From Brachionus rotundiformis (Eukaryota; Rotifera; Eurotatoria; Ploima; Brachionidae), in NCBI GenBank assembly GCA_016802295.1, contig JAESIW010000162.1, positions 855,739 through 919,738 on the forward strand: 64,000 nucleotides of DNA, written 5' to 3'. The position numbers and the translations under genes are program-made. Positions within the stretch are counted from its first letter, which is position 1; the number at the start of each line of letters is the position of its first letter. Below are positions 32,993 to 46,496 of the stretch, piece after piece. A model generated the notes under the pieces. That model was not told the origin of the DNA. It saw only the letters and a program-made list of their open reading frames with translations, and searched no databases.

Positions 32993-35900
32993 TTAATCGT
33001 TATTTTTTTTTCAAATAATATAATTAATGCTTTATGATAAATTTAATCAACACAAAAATAATGCTTCCATTAATGAATTCGTTCTAACATATTGAAAATT
33101 TCTTTATAAAATTAACAATAACTTAATTTTAAAATATTTTATTTTAAGTGTTCAATTAAATCAAAAAAATTGAAATATGTTAAAAATTAAAGAAAATAAA
33201 GATAAAAATTTATATAAGCTAATTGTTAATTATGCTAAAAACAAGATAGCATAAAATATTATTCTATTTTAGCTTTATACTTTTTTTTTAAATTAAAGAC
33301 TTAATTTAGACTTAACTATAATGATGATACGAAACATTACAATTAGTTTGTATTTTTTATACCTTAGAAAACGATTTATTTGTTTTTTTTATTTTTCTTT
33401 CTTATTGAAACAGAATTTTGATTTTCAAATCATTTAGAAAATCAAACTTGTCTAAAATAAATATTCGAGAATTGTCATTAAATCCTTATATCATAAAAAT
33501 CATATTTTTTGTCGCGCATTTGAAAAAAATATAAATTAAAGAAAATAAATATAATAAAAATAGTAATTTATTTTTTATCTTATTGTTAGTTTTGGTTTAT
33601 AAACCACGTCAATTATTCTTTTCATCGAAATTCACTTTTGTGATCAATTATGAGTAGAAGCATATTTTGAGCCATATTTAAATAAAAAGCAAATTTGAAT
33701 TTTAAATTACGACTTAAGTTTTCAACATTTAAAATATTTATCTACTACAAAAAAAACTTACATTTTGATGATTTAAACATTTTAAATAAAAAATAATAGC
33801 AAAACATTAGCTAAGATAATTTAAAAATATAATAAAATTAAACATTCTTTTCTATTTAGCAAATGTGAGCATTTTACTTTAGGACTAATATTGATAGTAA
33901 AATTCACTTAAAATATATTATTATACATAACTAGTTCTTAATGCATAGTGGCAAATGGCAAATGAAAATTAAAAAGCGAAAACTATTACTATGAAACAAA
34001 AACAAGAATCATTAATTTACATTAAATGAAAAAAATTCAATTATCTAAGCCCGCTTTTAATTTGAAAAATGATAAATAAGAAACAAAGCTTTTACTATTA
34101 TGCAAGTGTATTGATCCAAGAATGCTAGTTTCGGTTATGGCTTTTGGTTTTTTTTTGTAAAGTGACATTAAAGCTCATTTTTATTAAACATTTTTTACAT
34201 AATATTTTTATTAAGCAAATTCAATTAAATTTTTTTTTAAACCAAATCGTATATTGATACATCAATTGTAGGATATGATTGCAAAATAATTTAATAATTC
34301 CTTTTTATAGATTCTATATTTTGATATTTTGCTATACGACTTTTTTCTTGATTTTCTTTATTATCATTAAAGAAAGGCAATAGTTTTAGTTCATAAGCAA
34401 TTATTTTTTATGAATATAATTATTTAAATATTATTTAATTTTGAAAGATGAATTAGATTTTAGGTTCGAAAAAAAGAAGGGAGATTTTTTTAGATTGTTT
34501 AATTTTTATAATAATAATTCAAAGTTTTTTTCCAATTAATTAATTAATTTTTGAAAGATAAAATAAAAAACTCGATGGACCATGCCATTTTGGTCGATAG
34601 TTTTTGCGTTTTTTTAAGGGATCTTTATTTAAAATTTTTTCCTTTATAGGTTCTATTCTTTTAATATAAGCTATGAATGGTTAACATTATATAATCAAGG
34701 ATTAAGATTTGAGTCAATTGACCGAGGTTTTTTCTTGACATTAAATTTATTATATATAGATTAAAGCAAAAGAGCTTTTATTTTTTCAGCTTCGAGTAGT
34801 AATAAGAACCCGTTTCAAATTCAAGTATTAGAGATATGTCCTTTTAATAACTTATTATACAAGATTGAGTGAGCAATATGAAAATATCAAAGCAATGATG
34901 ACAACATAATCATTTCAACATTTAAAAACGAAAAAGATTTATATGTTTATGATACACTTAATCCCGAACTATTTTTTTCGATATTAAAATGACATTGGTC
35001 ATTATAGTAGCTCGAAATTAAAAAACTTATCTAATATTAGACAAAAATACACAGTTTTTATGATATAACTATGTCAAGATATATGCATTGGATCTAAAAT
35101 GTATTCAACCCAAAATTCAATCTACTAGGATTATCAAGAATATATTTAATCTAGAATTAATAATAATTCGCTCTTTTCATCTATTTAGATTTCTTTTTTC
35201 ATTCAATTTCCAAAACTGTGACTATCCTAGAATTTATGTAATAAATTTAAACTATAGTCTAGAGCTTTCAACCATCTCTGAGACCATACATTGTCGCTAG
35301 AACTTGAGTTGAACTATGATCAAATTTCACAAATTTGATAACCTAAATTTAATTTTTTTTTTAGGTTAATACTATCGTAATATTATAATTTAAAAAAAAC
35401 TCTAGAAATATATGGGATACATTATCGCTTAACTTTGATTTAAAACTAAAGGTCCATCGATTTTTTTATTAAAATTTAATCTTTTCTAAATTAAATATAG
35501 ATAAATTACGTTTATTATCTAAAATTAAGTAGTATGGAAAATGTTAGTTGGCCTACTAAAATTTTCGTTGAATAAAAATTTAGCTTAATACCTGTGTTTT
35601 TTTTCTAATTTAGCATTAATCTATTTCAATGGATTAAAATGAATTAGTTTATTAGATAACCCCTTAAATTAAATTCAAAGCCCTGTGTTTGAAAAAAAGT
35701 CTAAACTTTCTTTCTTGGTCTCTAAGTTAAAGATAAGATAAATTCTGTAATGTCAAAGTCACATTTATCGAAATATTCGTGAGAGTACTACAAAATGCTT
35801 CAGAACGCTTTTTTCAAATAATTAAAATGTCCAAGTTGAATTTCAACGGTTAGTTCTCACAAGCACATGTTCATTTGGTAATTTATTTTATCAATTTGCC

Positions 35901-38900
35901 AATTTTGAGATATCAAAACATGCAAAAAAAATATTATGAATGATAAACCTTATGGCTATTAATATTTGATAGCAACCGCCTGAGTTTATCAGGCTTAAAA
36001 TTCATAAATTAAAATACAATAAGTTTAACGTTTTTCACTTCAAGTTTGATTGGTTTCTTAATAAAAGTAGTCATAGTTGATACTAACAATAATAAAATAG
36101 GTTTTCAGAATTTAAGCTTAAGGAAGCTATAGGAATCTGGTGTTTAGTAATTTTAAAAATTTGTAAACTAATGCGGTTCGACAATATTTGGCCTAAATTC
36201 CGGAGATAAGTAAAGAATTATATCGACAAGTATTGAAATTTTCATAGACATTTTAATTATTGATTTTTGGTAGGTCTGAGACTAAAATTATTTTGAATCA
36301 ATTTGAAAATAATCGTTCATTAGACTGTTGGTTTTAAATTCAGACTTAGTACCTTTTATTTTTTATCGATTTAACCAAGAAATCAGTAAGCATCTGTTAG
36401 ACATGGCAGTATAGAAATTATATTGAACACATTTAAGATAAATTCTCATACAGATTTTTAAATAGGTCGCGTAGTATTGAGTCTTATTACAAGTTAAATA
36501 CAAATTTTGAATTTTTGAATGCGTTTAGTTGAGTATGGGTGATTGCTAATTAAAAACAAATGCTTACTCATTCATGACATCAATTATATAAAAATGTTCA
36601 TTTGGCGAGAGGAGAGTTAAACTAGCAATCTGGTTATTTAATAGAGAAATTACTTAGGGTTGTGAACAAAGGCTCGCAAAAAGATACCATTATGGCTAAG
36701 ATTTTTGTTTCGAAGTTTTGTGATAAAAGTATTTCACATTCAATATTATCAAGTCTTTTCTCATATATTGCGCAACTGGTACAATTTAAGAAAATTCACC
36801 AAAAGCTAATTTCGGGTATTTCAATTTATTTAAGTAAAAAACTCATTAGCTATTGTTATCAATCATGGAAAACGACTTATTTAAGCATAAAAATAGTAAT
36901 TGTAAATTTTAGTTGGCTTTTCTTTTGCATTCTTTTTTTCTCTTCTTGTTTCTAGACCATTGTCAAACTACGCCATGCTGTCTTGGGAATTTAATTTTAG
37001 AAGTCTTTTGTGCAGACAATTTTTCCAAAAATGTCGTTCTATAAATATGTGTATAATTTAAATTTGTAGAATGTAATTTTAGCATGGGTCGTTCATTAAT
37101 ATTTGACTGGCAATGATAAGTTGGCCCCAAACTCCCTTTACGTAATAAAATTACATCATTATGAAACTAGAACATGAAATTATGACGCCTATGTGGTCGG
37201 TGTACATCGTGATAAATTATATTATCAATTTTGAGTAACCTACATTTTCAATAAAATTAACCATAGAACAAAATGAAACGAAACACACAAATACACTTAG
37301 TAAAACTTAAATTTAGATAATAGTTAAATAATATTTCAATAGTGATATTAATAGCAATGAGTTACTTACCAAAGTTGAGTGTTTTGAGCAATTTTATTGT
37401 TGGTAAGTTTTCTAGATAACAATTGTTTATTAAGAGATTTATGATGGTTTCAAGCTAAACTAAAGGCTATTTTATCCATTATTTTCTATGTCTCTTTATT
37501 TTGCTCTCTTGTTAACTATAACCTAGTTTTAAGGTTTGAGATTTTCAAATAGAATGTCCGAAGAATTGCGTAAGCCAAAGAAAAATAACTCGATTCGGAC
37601 CAACATTGAAGACAAGAACAGATTGTTATTTTAGCAATTAAAATATTTTTTGCTTTATGTAAAATTTATGAGGCAAGTTGTGGTCTTTTTATTGTTGACT
37701 CGAGTCAAGCTTTTTGATTAAAAATCGGTCTACCTTGCTTAATTGAAATTTTAAATTTTAATTTTGTAATTTGATTATCGAAGTTTTTTTCATTATGCAT
37801 TTAAATAATTCAATACATATTTTTAATATTCTTAATAACATCTATTTTTTAGTTGTAAGAATATGAGATTAAGCTTTTTAAATTTTAATGGACATCGGGA
37901 TTAGAAAATTATTTTTTGAAGAAATAAATTTCTCATTTTTTCTTTATATTTTACATATAAATTTTGTCAGTAGGCTAATGAATATGTGCAAAGGAATAAG
38001 CAATTTTTGGTATTATTGGTGCCAATATTGAAATAGTAAATACACAATTAAAAGATATTTACATTCATTCAAATTATGCAATTTAAATTTCTCATTTAAT
38101 AACTAAGTTTAAGATATAGATGGTGAATCGTTTTAGAATTAGATATTTTAGGTCAGAATGCTGAACATTATCGGCTCAACAAGTGGTCAAAAGTCTTTAA
38201 ATATTATAAGTTCTAAAAATATTATTCAAGTTTATAAATATATATATATAAATATGTTTATTTAGAATTTATTTGAAAAAGCTGTTAGCCAGTTAATATT
38301 TTGCGTTTTTGAATTGGAGCATATTTCAAAATTTGTGATATTAAACGAATATCCAATAAAACATAAATAAATAATATTATATTAACTAACAGAAATCATG
38401 AGAGAGCAAAAGAAGGAGAAAGTGAACAAACGAATGAGTGAGTTGGGCGAAATTTGAACGATAGTTGAATACAAATTTAGAAAAATGATGAAAACAAATT
38501 CCATTTTTCTCCATTTTTTTCTTTGGCTTTATTTGATCATAATCGAAAATAAACACTAAATTTACATAAAATAGTAAATCACATACATATATTTATATAA
38601 CGTACTGCCTGCTTAACCTAGTTCTAGAGTCCATCTAAATCCGATTCTGATACAATAAGAGCCAAAACTCTTTTTTTTTCTAGATTTCATTTTTTTCTAG
38701 CTAACGATTGCAAAAATTTAAATGTTAATGGCATTTCAATTTTATTGGCTAAGATTTGCGTGTGCTTACAATAGCTAAGCTAGCTCGGATAGTTTAAGTA
38801 GTTTTATTTATTGTTGATAAAAAAGTTTATTATTAATTATAAATTTTCAAATTTTACTTGCATTTATTGTCTTGAAATATTGAATTTTCACATCAATCGT

Positions 38901-41900
38901 AAATTACAAAAAACAAGTAGTCGGCTTACATTGTTGTGAATTCTTTTACAATATTTCTAATTACTTCTTATTTATTTTATTTCAAGTAAGCATAGTAGAA
39001 GTGCTAAAAATTATGAATTTATTCTTTTCTTCCATCAGTAAACAAATTTATCTAAATTCATTAACTTAATTATATTGCTGCAAGTCCTCAACTTTTAGAT
39101 AGACTTGACCGCTTAGTTTTCAGGTTAAATAAGTCGATTTTTGATTCTAAAAAATAAATTATGGACCTAAGAATAAAAAGTGGCAGCAAGGGTTACTAAT
39201 GGAGATATCCGCGCAACTCGTTTGTTGGCTTGCTTAGAGCCATTCAAATTTATATCGCCTATGTTTATTTGTATTTAAGGCTAAAATAATGGACTTTTCA
39301 GGTTTCAAAGTCAATTAAACATAAAGTTTCTATGCCTTTATAGACTAGACGTTTGTTATGGCAACTGCAGAATGTTTGAGAAAAAAAATTGTCAAAATGT
39401 GTTTTAAGGCTTTGTTTATTTGTGTAGTAGTGGTCAATTTTTATTTTAATGGACTATAATTTTACATCAAAATTTTATCGCTAGCAAGCTGGAAACTCAA
39501 AATTTTAAATGAAAAAAAAAGATTAGAAATTTAGGTTATCAACTCAACAAAAGAAAATTGTAATATTATTATTATTAAAATTTTTATATAATTTACATTT
39601 TTCAAGCTAGAGCTGACTTGAAACAAGTAAAATTTTTTGATTAGGTTAATTCAAATTTGAAATAAATGAACCCAAATAATGGACTATTTGGTCGAGTTAG
39701 AATCATAATCATAATTTCAAACTGTTAATCTTGTTTTTTTTTTTTTCTAACAAAAAATGTAAATTTGATCCATCGCAACAAAAATTTCAAATTTTTAAAA
39801 GACAGGTTTTGAATTTTAAATTTGAAATATTAGTTGGTCAAGTCTCGGCTTGTAATTGCTGTTTGAATTAGTTGTAATTGAAAATTGAGCATAATTTTTT
39901 TTAAGTTGCAATTGCTCGTAGTCATCATATTGGCCTGGTCTGTTGCTGTTTTTCAAAAAATCGATTTTCGTAAGAGGCCACTAGTCGTCAGACATAATTA
40001 TTCGTTCTACAATAAATACAGACTAGCCGATTTCGGCTCAAAATATTTCAGGTACTAAGAGAAAATCTAGACTGTTTTTTTTCTCCTCTTTTTCTCTTAA
40101 CTAGACATAATAGACTCCACAGCAACAATAATAATGGAACTTGACTACGTTTCAGAGTGAGTACAATTCTTGAATAAATACTGACCACATAAGCTACAAA
40201 ACATAGACATGCATAGAAAATTTTTTTTCATAAATTGATAAATATTTTCTAATACAAGTTCTAATTCGGTCAAACACAATATCAAATTTCAATTTTATTT
40301 TCAAATTTAAAATCATAATTTAATAGTGTAAAATTTAAAAATTTGATATGACCATAAAACTTACATGAATATCAAATAGACAGTTAAGCCTCGAAAGATC
40401 GTGGCTTACAAATGATGCAAATTCGGCCCGAGATAACAGTCCGAACAGTGATTAGAAAAAAGATAGCGTTATTTTCGAGCATAATTTATTTTAAAGCCAT
40501 AACACAACTTGAATTTCTAATCAAGTTGTATGCTGTTTAATAATATTTATGAGCATTATAGTATCTCTTCCATTTCGTTTGGTTGAAATTTGCATTTTTA
40601 AAATACAATTTTAAGTTCTAATTACATTTTCTTATAGGAGAACCATTGAGCATTATATGTCGATAAATCTTTTATAGTCTTGTTTTTCTTCTAATTTATC
40701 TTAATCATTTCTCTTGCAAGCCACTTAAAAAATATATAAATTTATTTTATCAAATGTTTCTTATAGCTATTTTGCATTTTAATTCATACTTAGCTTATCA
40801 GTCCGAGTATCAGTCTAACAGCGCGCCAATAGCGCTATATCACACTTTTTTCAACGTTATAGCTAGCCATTAAGTATATATATGAATTTTTTTTAATTTA
40901 TTATTTTTGGCACAGCGATTTATCAAGCTATTAAATAACTTGTGAAATTTATTTTGTCAAATTTTGATTCTAAGGAAGTTCTGAGAATTCGATAAAGGAT
41001 ACCCTAAATCAATTTTTGAGGTAAACAATATTTGTAATGAGCAAAAAATCCGGTCAGCGGTTGCAGGATTTGTTTAATACCAATAAATTATATTTATCAG
41101 AATTAAATGTCTGTTAATAACCAAAAAAATAAAATTCAAGTCATAAGCAAGAGAATAAGAAAACACATAAAGAGTTTAAGCTATATTTCATTCTTTTTTA
41201 ATTATTAAGCTGCTTCTGTTAAAGCTTACAATTTTGGTTCTTTCAAAAACGAAAGGAATATTTCAAATTAATTAACATTTCATACCTAAAACAAAACACA
41301 CAAACACGAAAATTTTCAAAATCAAAGTAGCCAAAACAATTAAAACAAATCAGACATTAATAATTTTGGTTGAGAGATCTGAATCGATCGATTTTTTCTC
41401 TTCTAATTATGTTCATTTCTAGTCGCTTGCCTCTGAATTGTAATAATGTTTAATCAGTTGTATGCGGTAAATTTTCTAAAACCGACCTCTTATCCAATAA
41501 ATTTTTCGTTGGCGCCAGTCAGGTAAATTCTTATTTCCTCTTCGTGATCACATTTAAGATTAGTTAGAAATACAATCAATGAATTGTAGTATTTTTTTCT
41601 TATATTTTTTACAAATAATTAAAATTTCATGTAGACATGTATTAGATGTCTAACTTATTTCTATTAGTTGGTAATATAGAAATCGAGCTAGAAAATTTAA
41701 ATTTTGTTTTATTAATTTTTTTTTTCTTAAATTAAGTGAGCACCAGTAACAACTATTTGTAATTTAGAGTAAGTAAGTAATTTTAAATTGAACAGATTGA
41801 GTGTGATTTATTGGTCTAGTAAATTTGCTATTAGCAAAATTACAATTTGCAGCAGCAAACAAGTGTGTTTAGGACATAATTAGTTTTGTAGCTCGATTCA

Positions 41901-43346
41901 GTAGAATAATTAACTTGAAATGTTAAGTTGTTGAATTAGATGACGATGATTAATAAAGATTTCAAATTCAGCTAAAATCCTCTAATGCTCTTTCGAATTT
42001 TAATTAGAGAAAAAAGCCAAAATTAGAATGTTGAAGAGAGGATTCGCAAATTTAGAATGACTTATTGATGTTGACCGATTAGAATTTTCTCGTCACTTAA
42101 AGTTCTATTTGCAATCGCCAAATCTGAAGAGATTTAGTAATTAATTTTGAGTCGTATATAAACTGAGCTATTTTGCAAGAGAATTAATTTTCGCTAGATC
42201 AGACTCTCCAGACTATACACTTCATACCTTACTAGAAAAATGGGTTAATGGACTCGTAGTCGAGACATTTAAATTCAATAAAATTAAATTACAGTTTTTA
42301 AATTTTTTAAAATAAAGCGCTTTCATCAGCAATGAGAATACGAGAGAAAAGGCGCTTTTTTAAGCTTAAGTTTTAGACAATAGGGCCGAGATTCAAGTCA
42401 TTTCAAAATTTTTTTTGAAATTAGTTTCATAAAATTAAGTGTGTAGCGGGCTGGCTAAGTAATTATGCTCATGGCGATTGCAATTTTTAAACAGGCAACC
42501 AAAAGTGGAATAATTTATTCCGATAAGAATGCAAGTCAGACATAATGTGCAAAATCGATGCGCTAGACAATCAGTATTTGTATAATTTCAAATTTATTCC
42601 ATAGAAAAAAAAAACGGGGCCAACTTTATTTTCAGAGTCTGCATTATGTTTATAATATTTCGATTGCAAGTCGAATTTTCATTCGCCTCTAGTCGAGTCC
42701 ATTCAAATATTTTTGCTAATTCAAGTCTAAGTTGAATGTCTGTGATTATATATTATTATAATTTTTTCTTTCTATTTTTTTCGCTCTCTCTTTCTCGTTT
42801 TCGTCGATTTCAAATTTTGTTATTGTATTCTGACCGATAAGTCTAGTTCATTTATTTTTTAAATCGCTTGAAACTAGAAACCTTTTTTTCGTTTATTCGT
42901 TCAAATATATTTGGCTAGATGATTTTTTCTTTTATTCTATGGGTTTCAAAATTTTAAATAATGTTATTCTACGTAAACTTAAAAGTGGTCTAACTTATAA
43001 TTTGAAATTTAATTTTACTCTTAAGACTTTATTAACTAAAAATAGCTAAATATTTGTTTTTTAATACTAATGATTCTTAACCAGTGCTCAAGATTCTGAG
43101 TCTGACTCTTTTGTACTTTAAAAATCTAGCAACACGACTTTTATGTTCTTATGTGAAATCTAATTGCTTTACATTTTATTTTTAGATAAAAACCTACCTC
43201 GACAAAATTAATTTACGACAGCCTAGGCTAATAATATGTTTTTTTAACTTGTTTTGTAGAAGAAAAGAATTTTGTAGCCAATTTATTTTTGTACTGCATA
43301 GTTAGAATTAGATTTTTTAAGTACATTTTTTTCCCTTATCAAACAG
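32993..43346. other. 10-kb region without recognised coding genes, upstream of the BEN-domain gene
   Basis: No reading frame here shows a recognisable domain. The longest (36662-36955, 97 codons) has no family likeness and untypical composition. By impression, the part from about 35 kb onward is less extremely AT-rich than the other intergenic DNA, and it contains several pyrimidine-rich tracts ending in TAG, such as those before 38681, 40104 and 41424, which look like splice acceptors. This fits long 5' untranslated introns and regulatory DNA of the BEN gene at 43417. A candidate 5' exon is listed at 40105-40156. A promoter for the MPLKIP-like gene should lie near 33.0 kb. Purine- and pyrimidine-rich stretches occur at 38400-38440 and 42770-42800. 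Confidence 0.45.
40105..40156 (+). other. Candidate 5' exon of the BEN gene carrying an upstream start codon
   Basis: A long pyrimidine tract (TTTTTTTTCTCCTC..CTCTTAACTAG) ends at 40104, and a near-consensus donor GTGAGT begins at 40157. The 52-nt interval contains ATG at 40134 (MELDYVS). Spliced to the acceptor at 43346, the frame continues ten further codons and stops at TGA 43375-43377, 39 nt before the main ATG. The result would be an 17-residue upstream ORF that could damp translation. Evidence is splice-signal quality only. Confidence 0.35.
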
Positions 43347-43416
43347 TTTACAACTTCTAGAGGCTACAAAACAGTGATCCACCTCATCGAGTTGTACTTT
43401 ATTATCAACAATAATT

Positions 43417-46400
43417 ATGGAATCAATAGAATCAAACGAACAGGCTAGTGTCGAACCAGTGGCCGACACAGAGATTGTGGAAGAGGCTCCGGCTGCGGAT
43501 ATCTCATCAAAACCAGACACCGAAGAAATCAAACAAATGAAAGAAACAATTGACTCCGAACGGACTCAAGAAGAACTTGCTGCTATGCTGAGAGTGCTGA
43601 TTGCAAATTTCTGTGACGAACACTTTATTAAAAAAGTAAAAAAAGCTAAAATTCTAATGGACAAAACTTCCGAAAGTCGTAAGAATAATGATCAAAAAGG
43701 CGAAAACTCAGATGTTGATCACAAAGACAAAGATCATATTGACGAAATTGACACAGCCAATTTGACATTATCACCACCATCATCTTCAGTTTCAAATTAT
43801 AGCCAAACAAAACAGGCCGAAACAGAACAGAAATCCCAAGTAGAGACTTGTACAACATCCAACCAAGAGCCGTCAAAAATTTTGTCTACAATTTTGGTAG
43901 GCCTTGATAAGCTTGAAATATTTGGCTCTATTCATGTAAGATCAAACAATGTTCGTTTGCTTTCGTGTCTAATTGATGAACAGCTAACATTCAACAATTC
44001 AGATGTTAACTTTTCATTCTCAAGTGCGTCTAGTTCTATATCATCGGCTGGCCACTACAAATTTCACAAGCACAGACATGGTCACCACCATCGTCGACAC
44101 CGTGGTCGTCATGGTTACAAAAAATACCGTCAAATAAAAAGCTTAAAAAATCAAAAAGATCAAATAGAATCACAACAGGAGATTAAATATCCCATTAAAA
44201 AATTTAAGGCATATCAGAATTATAAAGAGAAAAAAGATGATTGTGAGAATAAATATGATGACGAAAAGACACCAGAAACTGATAACTTGGAAAGTTTGGC
44301 TAATGTGGCTGCACAAGCGGTCAAATTAAACACAGAAAAGAATACCGAACGGAATCGTAAGCCTAGAAAATCATCAAATGTAGTTCCGATTCATGACGAC
44401 TCGGAACTTGAATACATGAACGATGAGCTTGAAGGCGAAAATCTTGGAGAGGAAAATCAACCAAACGAAGGACTATATGCCGAAGATGATGATCATTCGT
44501 CAGTAATGTCCGAGTCTTTTAGCGATAGTTCACTATTGAGACACAGAAGACATAGGTCCAATTCATCTTTATATTCAGAACCTTGTTCTATTATATCTTC
44601 GAGATCAGTGTCTAACAAAAACAACAGATTGTCTCGTTCACCATCTTTGGGCGCATCTAGTTATGGCTTTGAAAACGAGTATAGATCGTATTCATCATGT
44701 TCATCGCTGAGCGATTACGAAGGATACGATTACGAAAATAAGAAAAGTCGTAAGAGAAAAGATAGAAATGACAGACACAAGTCAGATCGGAAAAGAATGA
44801 ATAAACAAAAAGAGAATTTGATTAATGCTGAAGACATTAAATGTGAGAAAGAAATTGATAAAGAAGCAGAGCCGATTGTTGAGGAGAGTGAAGAAAATGC
44901 TGTCGAGGAAAGACGACGCGAAGAGGAATATCTAATGAGAAAGTATAAAAGAAAGTTCTCTTCATTCAAGACAACAGATACACATGAACAAAATTTGTAT
45001 CTACTTGAAACGTCCAGACAGCATCATAGAGTTTATGACATGAATTCAGAGAATAATCAGAACGTAGAGCAACAAAGCTACATTCACCAAAAAATGCTTA
45101 ATGTTAACTCACTAGTCGACAGATTGTCACCAATATCCGATCCAGATATGGAACACAATTTAAAAAACAAATCGCAGAACTATGGCTCAGAGCAAGCAAG
45201 GAATTCTGGTGAGAGTTCACAAAAGACAGAAATTTTAAATCGCATAAACAATTTATCGCCATCTTCGTCCAGCTCGTCCTCTTCATCCATTAAGAATCAA
45301 AATTCTCTGGCTGCTTTTCATTCACTACAAAATTCACAGAGTAATAATGCAGCTGCAGTATTGGCCGCCGCAGCAGCAGCTGCCGCAGCCGCTGCTGACT
45401 TACGAAACATCCATCCTCATCATTTAAACTCAAATTCATCAATCCAAAATCACCATGCTCAATCAGTTGCTCAGCTATTAGCTGATATGCAACAGCAGCA
45501 TTCACAGTCTGATGCAGCCAAAGTTCTGGCAGCAACATTGTCCAATCATCATCCTCATCATTCACTAAATGCGCATCATTTACTTGGCAGATTTTCTAAC
45601 AACAGCCAAAATGACTTAATGTCTGTTCTAGCTCAGCAACAACAACAACAGCAGCAGCAACAGCAACAACATCGGTCGCTGTTAGATTCACACAATCATT
45701 TGAATAACCACCAATCCTCATATTCGTCAAATGGTCAACTAAATCAAAATGGACAAATTTACAACAGATATTCGTCTCATTTGAATGCAGCTATTGCTGC
45801 TGCATCTGCTGCTGCAGCAAATATTAACACTCATCAGCGACGAGCGAATAGTGTCGAGAGCGATGCTACACCATCACCACCATCAACAACTCCTGCTGTA
45901 AATGCTGTTTCATCAAATAATGGTCAATCAATTTCTTCAGCTGCTTCTTCTGCCTCATCGACATCGGAGAATTACAGTAACTAAATAGAATTTTTTTTTA
46001 AAACATATTCCTAACACAGCTTTTTTTAAAATAATTTAGAGTATAAAGAAGAGCCCAAAGTTTCTAAAGAAAAATTAGACACAACTAATGGAAATGAAAA
46101 AGTTCGTCTAGTCCCAGGATACGACGTTTTTATTAGCACAAATGATCTAAATGCTTGCAATGACGATAGAGGTTCAGCCACCAGATTATTAAGAAATCTA
46201 ATGGACGTCTTTTTTGATAAGTCTACTCTGGCTAAATCATCAATTAACGGAACTGGACGAATCACCAATACTTTAGACAAGCATGTCATTTCAGCTCTTT
46301 TTGGTAAAATTTTAACACATTCTTTACAAAATAAGATTCTATTTTTTTTAAAGCTTATGTTAAAAATCGTTACGCTGATGTTCCTCACAGTCAATTGACC

Positions 46401-46496
46401 AGAGCTGCTACTGATAAATGTGTTCAAACTAGAAGAAATTTCAGAAAAAAAATCAAAGCAGCACAGTCTTACTTTGGAATGTTTCCATCGTTGTAA
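43417..46496 (+). CDS. Large BEN-domain protein (probable transcriptional regulator)
   Basis: Three coding exons (43417-45976, 46040-46303, 46354-46496) give 988 residues. An in-frame TGA lies 42 nt upstream of the ATG, fixing this as the first usable start; an acceptor-like CAG at 43346 suggests earlier non-coding exons. The N-terminus is acidic with a short helical block (EELAAMLRVLIANFCDEHF). Then come a His/Arg/Gly-rich stretch (HKHRHGHHHRRHRGRHGYKK), long Ser/Glu/Arg-rich low-complexity sequence, an Ala11 tract, a Gln12 tract and His-rich linkers. The BEN domain is at about 870-975: VPGYDVFISTNDLNACN, RGSATRLLRNLMDVFFDKST, LAKSSINGTGR and LDKHVISALFAYVKNRY. BEN domains bind DNA and occur in repressors such as Drosophila Insensitive. 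A strong donor (GTAAGT) overlaps the stop; using it would end the protein as FPSLIN with little change. The long empty upstream region fits a regulated developmental gene. Confidence 0.85.
45364..45396 (+). repeat. Polyalanine tract (11 codons) in the BEN protein
   Basis: Eleven consecutive Ala codons using a mix of GCC, GCA and GCT. The codon mixture argues for selection on the peptide or an old tract, not a recent replication-slippage expansion. Confidence 0.9.
45634..45669 (+). repeat. Polyglutamine tract (12 codons) in the BEN protein
   Basis: Twelve Gln codons with CAG and CAA mixed, in frame in the first coding exon. Such tracts are common in transcriptional regulators and are likely length-variable between individuals. 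Confidence 0.9.

Noticed and set aside
36662..36955. 97-codon reading frame in the gene-free region
   Set aside because: No domain, no splice context and composition like random AT-rich DNA.
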